The notes under the pieces: generated by a model
Seen by the model: only the letters and a program-made list of their open reading frames with translations
What the model was told of the DNA's origin: nothing
Databases searched by the model: none
Part shown: positions 1 to 8,233 of the stretch, piece after piece
Layout: each line of letters begins with the position of its first letter
How positions within the stretch are numbered: the first letter of the stretch is position 1
Made by a program: the position numbers and the translations under genes
Origin: a bacterium
GTDB taxonomy: Bacteria; Hinthialibacterota; Hinthialibacteria; H5-UNCL2
Assembly: GCA_015075175.1 (NCBI GenBank)
Contig: JABTUV010000009.1
Coordinates: 62,001-126,000 of the forward strand
DNA length: 64,000 bases
Direction: 5' to 3'

Positions 1-1307
1 CATCATCGGCACGCGCTCCGCCGTCTTCGCGCCGCTTTCCAAGCTGGGACTGATCGTGGTCGATGAAGAACATGACGGCAGCTACAAGCAGGATGATCCC
101 GCTCCCCGCTATCACGGCCGCGACGTGGCCATGATGCGCGCGCGCTTGGCGGCCTGCCCCATCCTCCTGGGCAGCGCCACTCCCGCGCTGGAGTCCTACA
201 CCAACGCGCTGGAAAAGAAATACACGCTGCTCTCCCTGCCGCGCCGCGCCGTCGAGCACGACCTGCCCGACGTGGAACTGGTCGACATGCGCGGCCATGA
301 TCCCGACAAGGGTCCGCTCTCCGACGAACTGGCTGAGGCGCTGGACGAGTGCCTCGCCGCGGGCGGGCAGGCCATCCTCTTTCTCAACCGCCGCGGCTTC
401 TCGCCCCAGGTCCTCTGCGCCCGCTGCGGCCACATCGTGCAATGCCCCAGTTGCAGCGTCGCCCTCGTCCAGCACAAACAGCCGCCGGGACTCCTCTGTC
501 ATCACTGTGAGCACCGCCAGCCGGAGCCGCGCATCTGTCCCGCTTGCCACGGCGAATGGATGCGCTATCGCGGCGTGGGAACCGAGCAACTGGCGCAATG
601 GGTCGAGGAGAACTACGCAGGCGCGCGCATCGCGCGCCTGGACCTGGACACCACTCGCAAGCGGGACGCGCACACGCGCCTCCTCTCAGCCTTCCGCCGC
701 CGCGAGACCGACGTGCTGGTCGGCACGCAGATGATCTCCAAGGGCCTGGACATGCCCGGCGTCACGCTGGTGGGCGTGATCGACGCCGACATCGGCCTGG
801 CGATGCCGGATTTCCGCAGCGCCGAGCGCACCTTCATGCTCTTGACGCAGGTGGCGGGGCGCGCGGGGCGCGGCGAGCATCCCGGACGCGTGTTCATCCA
901 GTCGCATTGCCCCAATCCCTACGCCGTCCTAGCGGCGATTTCGCAGAATTATGAGGCCTTATAGCGGGAGGCGCGCTATCGCAAGGCGGTGCACTTTCCG
1001 CCCTTCTGCTGGATGGTGCTGGTGCGAGGGACTGCGGAGGACGAGGGGACGAAGCGATTGTGCCGGCGGCTGGCCGAGGCGGCGCGCAGCTATCGTTTGG
1101 CCAGTCCGACGCCGTTGCGCGTCCTGCCGCCGGCGGAAGCGCCCATCCCGCGTCAAGAACCGCTACCGCTGGCAGCTCGCGGTTCTGCATCCGTCGTATC
1201 GCGCCATCGCCGGACTATTGCACGATCCCGGCCTGTCGCCCTGTGCACGAGCGAGCCGAGCTTGGAGCAAGAGTCAGCGTGGACGTGGACCCGCCTCCGT
1301 GTTGTGA
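1..1307 (+). CDS. priA: Primosomal helicase PriA, 3' part, with in-frame stop and frame breaks
   Basis: PriA is the superfamily 2 helicase that reloads the replisome at stalled forks. The gene enters from the left edge. Visible are motif II (DEEHD), motif III (GSATPALES), the zinc-binding cysteines (CARC, CPSC, CHHC, CPAC), the motif V region (VGTQMISKGLDMPG) and motif VI (QVAGRAGRG). A TAG at 962-964 interrupts the frame where the family has a Tyr-Glu-Arg-rich stretch. The same frame then resumes with PriA-like sequence ending in HFPPFCWMVLVRG. Beyond about 1150 the homology changes frame (RYRWQL near 1165, then VSVDVDP near 1280) and ends with the usual ASVL at 1307. The identification is certain. 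Whether the gene is broken or the sequence has errors is not settled. Confidence 0.88.
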
Positions 1308-1396
1308 TTCCTCTCCTCGGGAGAGGGTTAGGTGAGAAGTCCTCTCCTCGGGGAGGGTTAGGTGAGGGGAGCGTCATCTCCCACCGGCTGCTCCGC
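1308..1396. repeat. Imperfect direct repeat of a ctctcctcggggaggg unit
   Basis: Between the convergent ends of priA and the HD-GYP gene lie two imperfect copies of a short unit (cctctcctcgggagaggg followed by ttaggtgag), each a small hairpin. Related units occur near 7265-7400 and 49085-49120. They could act as bidirectional terminators, but no T-run follows them, so this is a repeat call only. Confidence 0.5.
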
Positions 1397-2929
1397 TCAA
1401 CCGGCGGCCTCCGACGTGTACGTAATCAGCCTCTCGGGATCGAAGCGCAGGAAGGCTTGCCCTCGCGCGCCAGCACCGCGTTGAAGGCCTCCACCGTGGC
1501 GCGGTCGAAATGTTGGCCGGCGCGTTTGCCAGATACTGGCGGCGCGCCCAGCGACCAGGCTGGCTTGTAGGCGCGCTCCGTCACCAGCGCGTCGAACACC
1601 TCGCATACGATGAGGAGATGCGCCTCGCGCGCGATCCCCTCGCCCGTGACGCCTGAGGGATAGCCCTTGCCGTCCATGCGCTCGTGATGCTGGAAAATCC
1701 AGCGCCGCACCTCCGACAGCGACCTCGATGGGAGAGAGAATCTTGTCGCCGATGGCCGGATGCCGGCGCATCTCCGCCCACTCCACCTCGGTGAGCGGAG
1801 CGGGCTTGCGCAAAATCGAGTCGGGAATGCCGATCTTGCCGATGTCGTGCAGAATGCCGGCCACCCCCAGCTTCTCCAGCGTGACGCGGTCGAAGCCGAG
1901 CATCTCGCCCACCGATTCGCAGTAATGCACCACGCGGTCGGAGTGGCCGCGCGTGTAGGGGTCCTTGGCCTCGACCGCGTAGGAAAGGGCGCGGATCACG
2001 CTGATGTAATCGTGGCGCAGTTCCTCGTGAATGCGGGCGTACTGAATGGTGCGGGCGACCGTATCCAGAAAGAGCGAGAGGGCCGCGCCCTTGCGCCGCT
2101 CGCCCGCCCGTCCCGCGTCAAAACCCAGGCACAGGAGACCCAGAAGGCGGCCCGGCACGGCGATCGGATAGGCCACCACCTCGGCGGCGGGCACGCCCGG
2201 AAGCGGCGGAGCGGGGACCGGCAGAAGCACCCCTTCCACCGCGAAGCGCGCGGCGATCTCCTCGCACAACTGCTCGTAGCCGGCCAAGACCTCCGCCGAC
2301 CAGGGAACCACGATTCGCTCCTGGCCGGCGACCGCTCCCGGCGCCACGCGATGACCCTTGCGCCGATCATGGTACAGCACGATCGCCCCGCCGCGCGTGT
2401 CCAGCTCCCGCACCGCCGAATCCACCAGCCGCGACAGCATCCCCGACAGCGACAGCTCCGAACCGCCCTGGCCCTGCCGGATCATGTTGATGGCGGACGC
2501 GAACTGCTGCACCTGCCGCGACAGGTTCCGCTTCTCCAGCCCGCGCTCGACCGTGCTCTGCAGGTCCGAAAGATTCACCGGCTTCTGCACGTAGTCGTAC
2601 GCCCCCTCTTTCAGCACCTGCACGGCCACGTCCAGCGAGGGATGCGCGGTCAGCAGGATGCCGACCGAGTCGGGATGGGTCTCATGCAGCTTGCGCAGCA
2701 CCCGCGTGCCGTCGATCTGGTCGGACAGCCGCAGGTCGCTGATGAGCAAATCGACCTCCAGGTCGGGAAGTCTCCGCAGCGCCAGCTCGGGATCGGTGAA
2801 GGTCACGACCTCGTAGCCGACCGAGAGGAAGTAATCCGACAGCAGCTGGCAGATGGCCGGTTCGTCGTCCACGACGACGATGGTGGGACGCGAGTTGCCA
2901 GGCGATGAAAGATTCATGAACGCAGTCAA
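1397..2929 (-). CDS. Response regulator with GAF-like and HD-GYP domains (frame break in HD-GYP)
   Basis: About 510 residues. An N-terminal receiver (acidic VVDDEP, phosphoacceptor in LISDLRLSD, Lys in VQKPVN) is followed by a GAF-like segment (about 150-300) and an HD-GYP domain (HDIGKIGIP and, in another frame, QHHERMDGKGYP). HD-GYP domains hydrolyse cyclic di-GMP, so this is probably a phosphorelay-controlled c-di-GMP phosphodiesterase. The frame slips near 1720-1727 and back near 1450, so the HD-GYP tail must be read across two frames. The start may be at 2929 or at the Met five codons in (2917). The gene diverges from the MFS gene at 3039. No sensor kinase is adjacent. Confidence 0.85.
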   Translation of the reverse strand: MTAFMNLSSPGNSRPTIVVVDDEPAICQLLSDYFLSVGYEVVTFTDPELALRRLPDLEVDLLISDLRLSDQIDGTRVLRKLHETHPDSVGILLTAHPSLDVAVQVLKEGAYDYVQKPVNLSDLQSTVERGLEKRNLSRQVQQFASAINMIRQGQGGSELSLSGMLSRLVDSAVRELDTRGGAIVLYHDRRKGHRVAPGAVAGQERIVVPWSAEVLAGYEQLCEEIAARFAVEGVLLPVPAPPLPGVPAAEVVAYPIAVPGRLLGLLCLGFDAGRAGERRKGAALSLFLDTVARTIQYARIHEELRHDYISVIRALSYAVEAKDPYTRGHSDRVVHYCESVGEMLGFDRVTLEKLGVAGILHDIGKIGIPDSILRKPAPLTEVEWAEMRRHPAIGDKILSPIEVAVGGAALDFPASRAHGRQGLSLRRHGRGDRARGASPHRMRGVRRAGDGARLQASLVAGRAASIWQTRRPTFRPRHGGGLQRGAGARGQAFLRFDPERLITYTSEAAG

Positions 2930-3038
2930 AACCTGCGCCGTAATGGCAGTCGACAGAACCGCCCGGCGCAGCTAGGATGCTCCTCTTGAATGCCGCTTCC
3001 CGGCCGCAGCCGGAGAGCGAACAATCCGAATCCTGACC

Positions 3039-4175
3039 ATGAAACCGGAAAAAGCGATCCTCGTCGCCGCGGTCCTCGCGGACTTCTGCTACTCGATTGC
3101 GGCCCTGACCATCCCCATGGTCCTGGTCAAGGAGCTGGGACTGGGTCCGCTGGAATGCGGCTGGATCGCGGCCGCCGCATCCCTACCCTATACTATCGCA
3201 TGTTTCGCATTTGGCAAGCTGGCGCGGCGCGAGGAACATCGCAGGTTTTGGAGTCTCGTGGCCATGGCATGGCTGGCGACGGGACTGGTCGCGCTGGCGT
3301 TCGCGAAGAGCTTCTCCGGCTACTTCCTCTGGGTCGCCACCCTGCCGGCACTGGGGCTTTTCTGGCCGGTCGCGCAAGCCTGGATGGGCGGACGCAACAC
3401 CCCCCAGGAGACCAGCCGCCGGCTGCGCTATTTCAACGTGGCCTGGACGGTCGGCATGATGATCGGCTTCGCCGCGGCGGGCGCCATCTATCGCTACGGA
3501 GCGGCCTGGAGTTTCCTGTCGGCGGCGGGCGTGGCCGTCATCATCGGGATCATGCTCTGGTTCGTCCAGACGCCGGCGCCTGCCTCCGCATCGGCGCTTG
3601 ACGCCGGACCGGCAGCGGTGGTGCATGGACCCGATCTGGTGCGGCTGGCCTGGGTGGGCAACTTCGCCGCCTACTTCGGACTGGGCATCGTGCGCTCCAT
3701 CTATCCCGACCTGGGACACTACCTGGGTTACTCCGAGTCGCTCATCGGCGGGTTGGAAGCGACCCTCATGGGAGTGCAGGCGGTGGCTTTCCTCCTGCTC
3801 GTCAACCACGCCTGGATGTACCGTCGGGGCTTTCTTTTCAGCGGCCTTCTGGCGGGGCTTTTGGGTCTCGTCTGTCTCTTTGTCTCGCGCGCGCCCTTCG
3901 TGCACGGCTTCGGCATGGTGCTCTTGGGCGTGATGGCGGCGGTAGCCTACAAGTTCAGCCTGTTTCACAGCGTGGTGCGACCGGCGGGCGGCCGCACGCT
4001 GACCGGGGCGCACGAGGGTATCTTGTCGGCAGGCTCGCTGCTGGGATTTGTCCTGGGCGGATACGCCGGCCACGTCACGGGCAATCACTTCGCCCCCTAT
4101 CAACTCTCGGCGGTGGTGCTGGCGGTGGTCCTGGTAGGCTACGTGATCATGTGGCGGAGGAAGGCAGCGGCATAG
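3039..4175 (+). CDS. MFS transporter
   Basis: A 378-residue protein of about twelve hydrophobic segments with a charged loop after the second segment (FGKLARREEHRR), the position of the conserved MFS loop motif. It fits the major facilitator superfamily in length and organisation. The substrate cannot be inferred. It is a single-gene unit diverging from the HD-GYP regulator, with no strong Shine-Dalgarno before the ATG. It is followed by 430 bp of repeats. The reading frame is intact. Confidence 0.75.
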   Translation: MKPEKAILVAAVLADFCYSIAALTIPMVLVKELGLGPLECGWIAAAASLPYTIACFAFGKLARREEHRRFWSLVAMAWLATGLVALAFAKSFSGYFLWVATLPALGLFWPVAQAWMGGRNTPQETSRRLRYFNVAWTVGMMIGFAAAGAIYRYGAAWSFLSAAGVAVIIGIMLWFVQTPAPASASALDAGPAAVVHGPDLVRLAWVGNFAAYFGLGIVRSIYPDLGHYLGYSESLIGGLEATLMGVQAVAFLLLVNHAWMYRRGFLFSGLLAGLLGLVCLFVSRAPFVHGFGMVLLGVMAAVAYKFSLFHSVVRPAGGRTLTGAHEGILSAGSLLGFVLGGYAGHVTGNHFAPYQLSAVVLAVVLVGYVIMWRRKAAA

Positions 4176-4199
4176 GTTTCACGGGGACGCTCCCATGCC

Positions 4200-4239
4200 G
4201 TTCTCTCGATGCGCGTCCTTACGGACGCTACTCGAGAAC
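4200..4239. repeat. Palindromic repeat, family E, copy 1
   Basis: A hairpin with outer arms gttctc/gagaac and inner arms gcgtcc/ggacgc around a ttac loop. The outer flanks (tctcgat, tactcgag) match copies at 4523-4562 and 62457-62529, while the inner stem differs but keeps pairing. This is typical of REP-like or MITE-like elements. Confidence 0.75.
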
Positions 4240-4301
4240 TCGGATTTTTCTTTAACCGACGCTACTCGAGAACTCGGATTCATGCTTTAGGCAGAAGCCA
4301 G

Positions 4302-4424
4302 AGCCGTGTCCTCGGAGGTCGGCACGCGCAAAAAGTAAGCCGTGTCCTCGGAGGTCGGCACGCGCAAAAAGTAAGCCGTGTCCTCGGGGGTCGGCACGCG
4401 CAAAAAGTAAGCCGTGTCCTCGAG
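4302..4424. repeat. 36-bp tandem repeat, 3.4 copies
   Basis: Units at 4302-4337, 4338-4373 and 4374-4409, plus a 15-bp partial copy to 4424. Copies 1 and 2 are identical and copy 3 has one A-to-G change. Because 36 is divisible by three, a frame here reads as a 12-residue repeat, but it has no start signal, no SD and no homology. It lies between two family E hairpins. Confidence 0.9.
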
Positions 4425-4522
4425 TAGGCCCCGCTGGAGCACTATCATTGGAGAGAAGACGCGACTTCGGGGCCGTATCGAGAGGCACGGCGGCGAGCAG
4501 GCGGCAACCTCGCTCCCATGCC

Positions 4523-4562
4523 GTTCTCTCGATACGTCCGCTGGCGCGGACTACTCGAGAAC
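4523..4562. repeat. Palindromic repeat, family E, copy 2
   Basis: Arms gttctc/gagaac and gtccgc/gcggac around a short loop, preceded by the same gctcccatgcc flank as copy 1. The inner stem differs from copy 1 by compensated changes. Half-sites of the same family (gtatcgagag) are seen near 4484 and 11967. Nothing else was recognised in the 4176-4608 gap. Confidence 0.75.
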
Positions 4563-4608
4563 TCGGATTTTGCTGTGTCGGACGACTCGAGAATTCGGAT
4601 CTCCCTCC

Positions 4609-5364
4609 TCACGCGCACGTCCGCCCGAAAATCACCATGCGCGGCGACTTTTCCGTATAGGCCGCGCCGTCCAGCGTGCCGTAAACCGACAGCGGGCACA
4701 GGCCCACGACCGACAACAGCGACAGCATCTCCTCGCAAGTATAGGCCCGCACCGACTCGTGATACGCCTCCATCTCGCCCTCGCTGCGATAGACGTAGAG
4801 GTCTTTCTCGATGCGGCGGCTCTCGGGATCATACGTGCGGCTCTCGACGACCTTCCCCAGTTCCGTCTCGCGCTCCGAGCAGGGGACCAGCCCGGCAATT
4901 ACGGCGGGGGCGTTCATGTAATCGAGTAGAAAAAACCCGCCGGGCAGCAGCACGCGGGCGATCTCGCGCAGGACCTCGCGGTTCTCCTCGTCGTCGAAGT
5001 AGCCGAAGCTGGTGAAGAAATTGAAGACGCCGGAAAAAGCGCGCGAGAAGGGCAGGCTTCGCATATCGCCGCGCACGAGCGAAAGTCGGCCACCGGGCGA
5101 GGCGACAAAACTGCGCGCCTCCGAAAGCAGCCAGGGCGACAGGTCCAACCCGACCACCCGGCAGCCCGCCGCCGCCAGCGCGTGGCTGTGGCGCCCCGCC
5201 CCGCAGCAAAGGTCCAGTACCGGCCCCTCGGGCACGCCTCCCAGAAGCGTCAGTGCGAACGCCGCCTCGCGGTTGGCCGACAACCGGTCCCGATGCGCAT
5301 AGATGTGCGCGTAGATGTCATTGAACCAGTTGGCGTACCAGGTCTCTTTTTCGTGGGACATCAT
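4609..5364 (-). CDS. Class I SAM-dependent methyltransferase
   Basis: A 251-residue Rossmann-fold methyltransferase: motif I VLDLCCGAGRHSHAL near residue 49, a VVGLDLS acidic strand, and later FNFFTSFGYFDDEENREVL. It is cytosolic, and the substrate (small molecule or protein) is unknown. Its start overlaps the aspS stop by 4 bp (ATGA), so translation is probably coupled and the pair is one transcript. The C-terminus runs into the repeat-rich gap. Confidence 0.8.
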   Translation of the reverse strand: MMSHEKETWYANWFNDIYAHIYAHRDRLSANREAAFALTLLGGVPEGPVLDLCCGAGRHSHALAAAGCRVVGLDLSPWLLSEARSFVASPGGRLSLVRGDMRSLPFSRAFSGVFNFFTSFGYFDDEENREVLREIARVLLPGGFFLLDYMNAPAVIAGLVPCSERETELGKVVESRTYDPESRRIEKDLYVYRSEGEMEAYHESVRAYTCEEMLSLLSVVGLCPLSVYGTLDGAAYTEKSPRMVIFGRTCA

Positions 5365-7127
5365 GCTCCGGGCTGGCTGCGCACCTTGATGCCGACGTCG
5401 ATCAGCTGCGCTTCGTCCACCGGCGACGGGCAGCTTTCCATGAGACCGGTCGCCTTCTGCGTCTTGGGAAAGGCGATCACGTCGCGAATGCTGTCGGTTC
5501 CGCAGATGAGGGCCACGAGACGATCCAACCCCAGCGCCAGCCCGCCGTGCGGCGGCGCTCCGTACTTGAACGCCCGCAGGAGAAAGCCGAACTTCCGCTC
5601 CGCCTCCTCCGGTCCGATGCCCAGAATGTCGAACACCGCCTGCTGCACGTCGGGCCGGTTGATCCGGATGCTGCCGCTGCCCAATTCGACGCCGTTCAGG
5701 ACGCAGTCGTAGCAGCGCGCCGATATGGCGTACGGGTCCGTCTTCATGCGCGGCACGTCCGCCTCGTGAATGCCGGTGAACGGATGATGCGCGAAGGTGG
5801 GACGGCCGTGCTCGTCCTCTTCAAAGAGGGGAAACTCGGTGATCCACAGGAAGTCCCAGCGACCCTCGGGGATGAGTTTCTCGCGCGCGGCGATCTCCTT
5901 GCGCAGGCGGCCCAGGGCGTCCCAGACGATCCTTCGCGGCCCCGCGCCGAAGAATAGGAGGTCGCCCGGTTCCGCCCCGCAGCGCACCAGGATTTGCTGG
6001 AGCACGTCCTCGGGGAAAAACTTGACGATGGAGGACTTGGGGCCCTCGGGCGTCACCTGAATGTACGCCAGGCCTTTCAAACCGAAGCGGCCCACGAACG
6101 CCGTCAGCGTGTCGATGTCCTTGCGGCTGTAGGACAGGCATCCCTTGGCGTTCAGGGCATAGGCGATGCCGCGCTGCTCCAACGCCGACACGAGCACCTT
6201 GAAGTCGCTTCTGGCCACGAGGTCGCCGATGTCGCACAGTTCCAGCCCGAAGCGCGTGTCCGGCTTGTCGCTGCCGTAGCGGCGCATCGCCTCCGCCCAG
6301 GGCAGGCGGGGAAAGGGCAGCGGGATGTCCAGATCGAGCGTGGCCTTCATGATGGCGGCCAGGATGCCTTCGACCGCCTCGTAGACGTCCTCCTCCTCCA
6401 CGAAGGACATCTCCAGGTCGATCTGGGTGAACTCGGGCTGGCGGTCAGCACGCAGGTCCTCGTCGCGCAGGCATTTGGCGATCTGCACGTAGCGGTCGCA
6501 CCCGCCTACCTGCAGGAGTTGCTTGTAAATCTGCGGCGATTGCGGCAGGGCGTAGAAGCAGCCGTGATGCACGCGGCTGGGCACGAGATAGTCGCGCGCC
6601 CCCTCGGGCGTGGACTTGGCCAGAAGGGGGGTTTCGACCTCCAGGAATCCGTGCGCATCGCACCAATCGCGGCAGGCTTTCACGGCGCGATGCCGCAGGC
6701 GCAGGTTGCGCTGCATGATGGGCCGCCGCAGGTCCAGGTAGCGATGCTCCAGGAGCACCTCCTCGCTCACGTCCACGTGGTCCTCGATGGGGAAGGGGGG
6801 CGTCTCGGACTTGTTGAAGACGGTCAGCGCATCTACGAGTACCTCGATCTGGCCGGTCGGCAGGTTGGGGTTTTGGGAGCCTTCGGGGCGCGGGCGCACC
6901 ACGCCTTTGACCTGGATGCAGTATTCGGACCGCAGGCGCTGCGCCTCGTCGTGGATGGCCGGGTTGTGCTCGGGATTGAAGACCACCTGCGACAGGCCGG
7001 TATAATCGCGCAGGTCGATGAAGACGACGCCGCCGTGGTCGCGCCAGCGCCACACCCAGCCGGCCAGGGTGACGGCCTGCCCGATGTGCTCGGGGCGCAG
7101 CTCTCCGCATCGATGGCTCCGCAGCAT
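5361..7127 (-). CDS. aspS: Aspartyl-tRNA synthetase
   Basis: A 588-residue bacterial-type class II synthetase: N-terminal anticodon-binding OB fold (AGWVWRWRDHGGVVFIDLRD), class II motif 1 region, motif 2 (KCLRDEDLRADRQPEFTQID), the bacterial GAD insertion, and motif 3 near the C-terminus (GGLALGLDRLV). The start is placed at 7127 because an AGAAGGGA Shine-Dalgarno lies 12 nt upstream and the frame further upstream is unrelated sequence. Whether it is discriminating or also charges tRNA-Asn cannot be told here. It is followed with a 4-bp overlap by the methyltransferase. Confidence 0.96.
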   Translation of the reverse strand: MLRSHRCGELRPEHIGQAVTLAGWVWRWRDHGGVVFIDLRDYTGLSQVVFNPEHNPAIHDEAQRLRSEYCIQVKGVVRPRPEGSQNPNLPTGQIEVLVDALTVFNKSETPPFPIEDHVDVSEEVLLEHRYLDLRRPIMQRNLRLRHRAVKACRDWCDAHGFLEVETPLLAKSTPEGARDYLVPSRVHHGCFYALPQSPQIYKQLLQVGGCDRYVQIAKCLRDEDLRADRQPEFTQIDLEMSFVEEEDVYEAVEGILAAIMKATLDLDIPLPFPRLPWAEAMRRYGSDKPDTRFGLELCDIGDLVARSDFKVLVSALEQRGIAYALNAKGCLSYSRKDIDTLTAFVGRFGLKGLAYIQVTPEGPKSSIVKFFPEDVLQQILVRCGAEPGDLLFFGAGPRRIVWDALGRLRKEIAAREKLIPEGRWDFLWITEFPLFEEDEHGRPTFAHHPFTGIHEADVPRMKTDPYAISARCYDCVLNGVELGSGSIRINRPDVQQAVFDILGIGPEEAERKFGFLLRAFKYGAPPHGGLALGLDRLVALICGTDSIRDVIAFPKTQKATGLMESCPSPVDEAQLIDVGIKVRSQPGA

Positions 7128-7610
7128 GAACGACGATTCCCTTCTGCCAGCGTGGACGTTCCACCCGGGAACGCGGATGGAACCGGGATTGTGGCGCAGA
7201 ACCGGCGGAGTGTCAATCGCGGGAGTGAACGGCGCGCGGCCGTAAAAATCTACGCCTGCGGGGTTTTTCACCTCTCCCTGAGGGAGAAGTCGGCGCAAGC
7301 GCCGCGAGGGGAGTGGAGACAGCGGGACGTATCGATAGAAAACGGTCGTAGCAACTCTCCTCACCCGCCCTCTCAGGGCGACCTCTCCCCTGAGGTGAAG
7401 GCCCGTCCTGGCCGGGCATCCGTGTCAGCAAAGCGCGATCGTGACCAAGAACGGTGAAAAAATGAATCTGCGCCTGATGAACGCCTTCCTTGGCGGCAGT
7501 CAAACCTCGCGGCCACGAATCGCATGGACCTGCATCACGCGGCGAGTGAAGTTGCGTTGGCATGGACTGGCAGTTCCGGACAAAGCCATTGTCTTTGCAC
7601 CTGAACCGCC
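7128..7610. other. Intergenic region without a recognised gene
   Basis: This stretch upstream of aspS holds imperfect ctctccc/gggagag hairpins (7268-7400) related to the unit at 1308 and then about 170 bp of unassigned sequence. A short frame starting at 7462 has no supporting homology and runs into the repeat array, so no gene is called. Confidence 0.5.
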
Positions 7611-8163
7611 TTGTCATTTCGACCGAAGGAGAATCTTACCCGCCGGCACCGCGGCTCGAGTACGTGGCAGCGGATTTCTCCCTTCTGGTCGAATGACAGC
7701 CCGCCGGCATGGCGGCTCGAGTATTGCGGCAGCGGATTCTCTGGTCGAAATGACAGCCCGCCGGCACGACGGCAACCATGGTAGCGGATTCTCTGGTCGA
7801 AATGACAGCCCGCCGGCATGGCGGCCTGAGTACGCGGCAGCATTTCCTTCGGTCAGAATGACAGCCCGCCGGCACGACGGCTCGAGTACGCGGCAGCGGA
7901 TTTCTCCCTTCGGTCGAAATGACAGCTCCGCCGGCACGGCGGCTCGAGTACGCGACAGCAGGTTTCTCCCTTCGGTCGAAATGACAGCTCCGCCGGCATG
8001 GCGGCTCCAGTACGCGACAGCAGGTTTCTCCCTTCGGTCGAAATGACAGCTCCGCCGGCACGACGGCTCGAGTACGCGGCAGCGGATTTCTCCCTTCGGT
8101 CGAAATGACAGCTCCGCCGGCACGGCGGCTCGAGCGGGTGGCGCAAGATTCCCCCCTTCGGCC
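7611..8163. repeat. Family A repeat array: about eight 58-62 bp units
   Basis: Tandem units, each containing a ccgccggcayggcggctcgag palindrome and the dispersed core ggatttctcccttcggtc followed by gaaatgacag. The last four units have an exact 62-bp period and the first ones are degenerate. The first arm (tgtcatttcgaccg, 7614) is inverted relative to the rest. The core is the same sequence that forms 26-27 bp inverted-repeat elements at 28641, 39651 and 41236. Both strands stay open by chance, giving spurious frames rich in His-Phe-Asp-Arg-Arg. This is not a CRISPR: there are no unique spacers and no cas genes. Confidence 0.9.
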
Positions 8164-8233
8164 GAGACAGCAGCCTCGCTTGCAGACGCCGGAATTTGAT
8201 TCAGCGCGCGTTGACGATCCCTCTCCTCTGTCG

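Noticed and set aside
5361-7364. Longer aspS starting at 7364
   Set aside because: The extra 79 residues are unlike AspRS and come from hairpin repeats. The ATG at 7127 has a good Shine-Dalgarno and the conserved N-terminus.
7611-8163. CRISPR-like regular repeat array
   Set aside because: Units are 58-62 bp with no short conserved repeat plus unique spacers. The core is a dispersed palindrome seen elsewhere in the window, and no cas genes are present.
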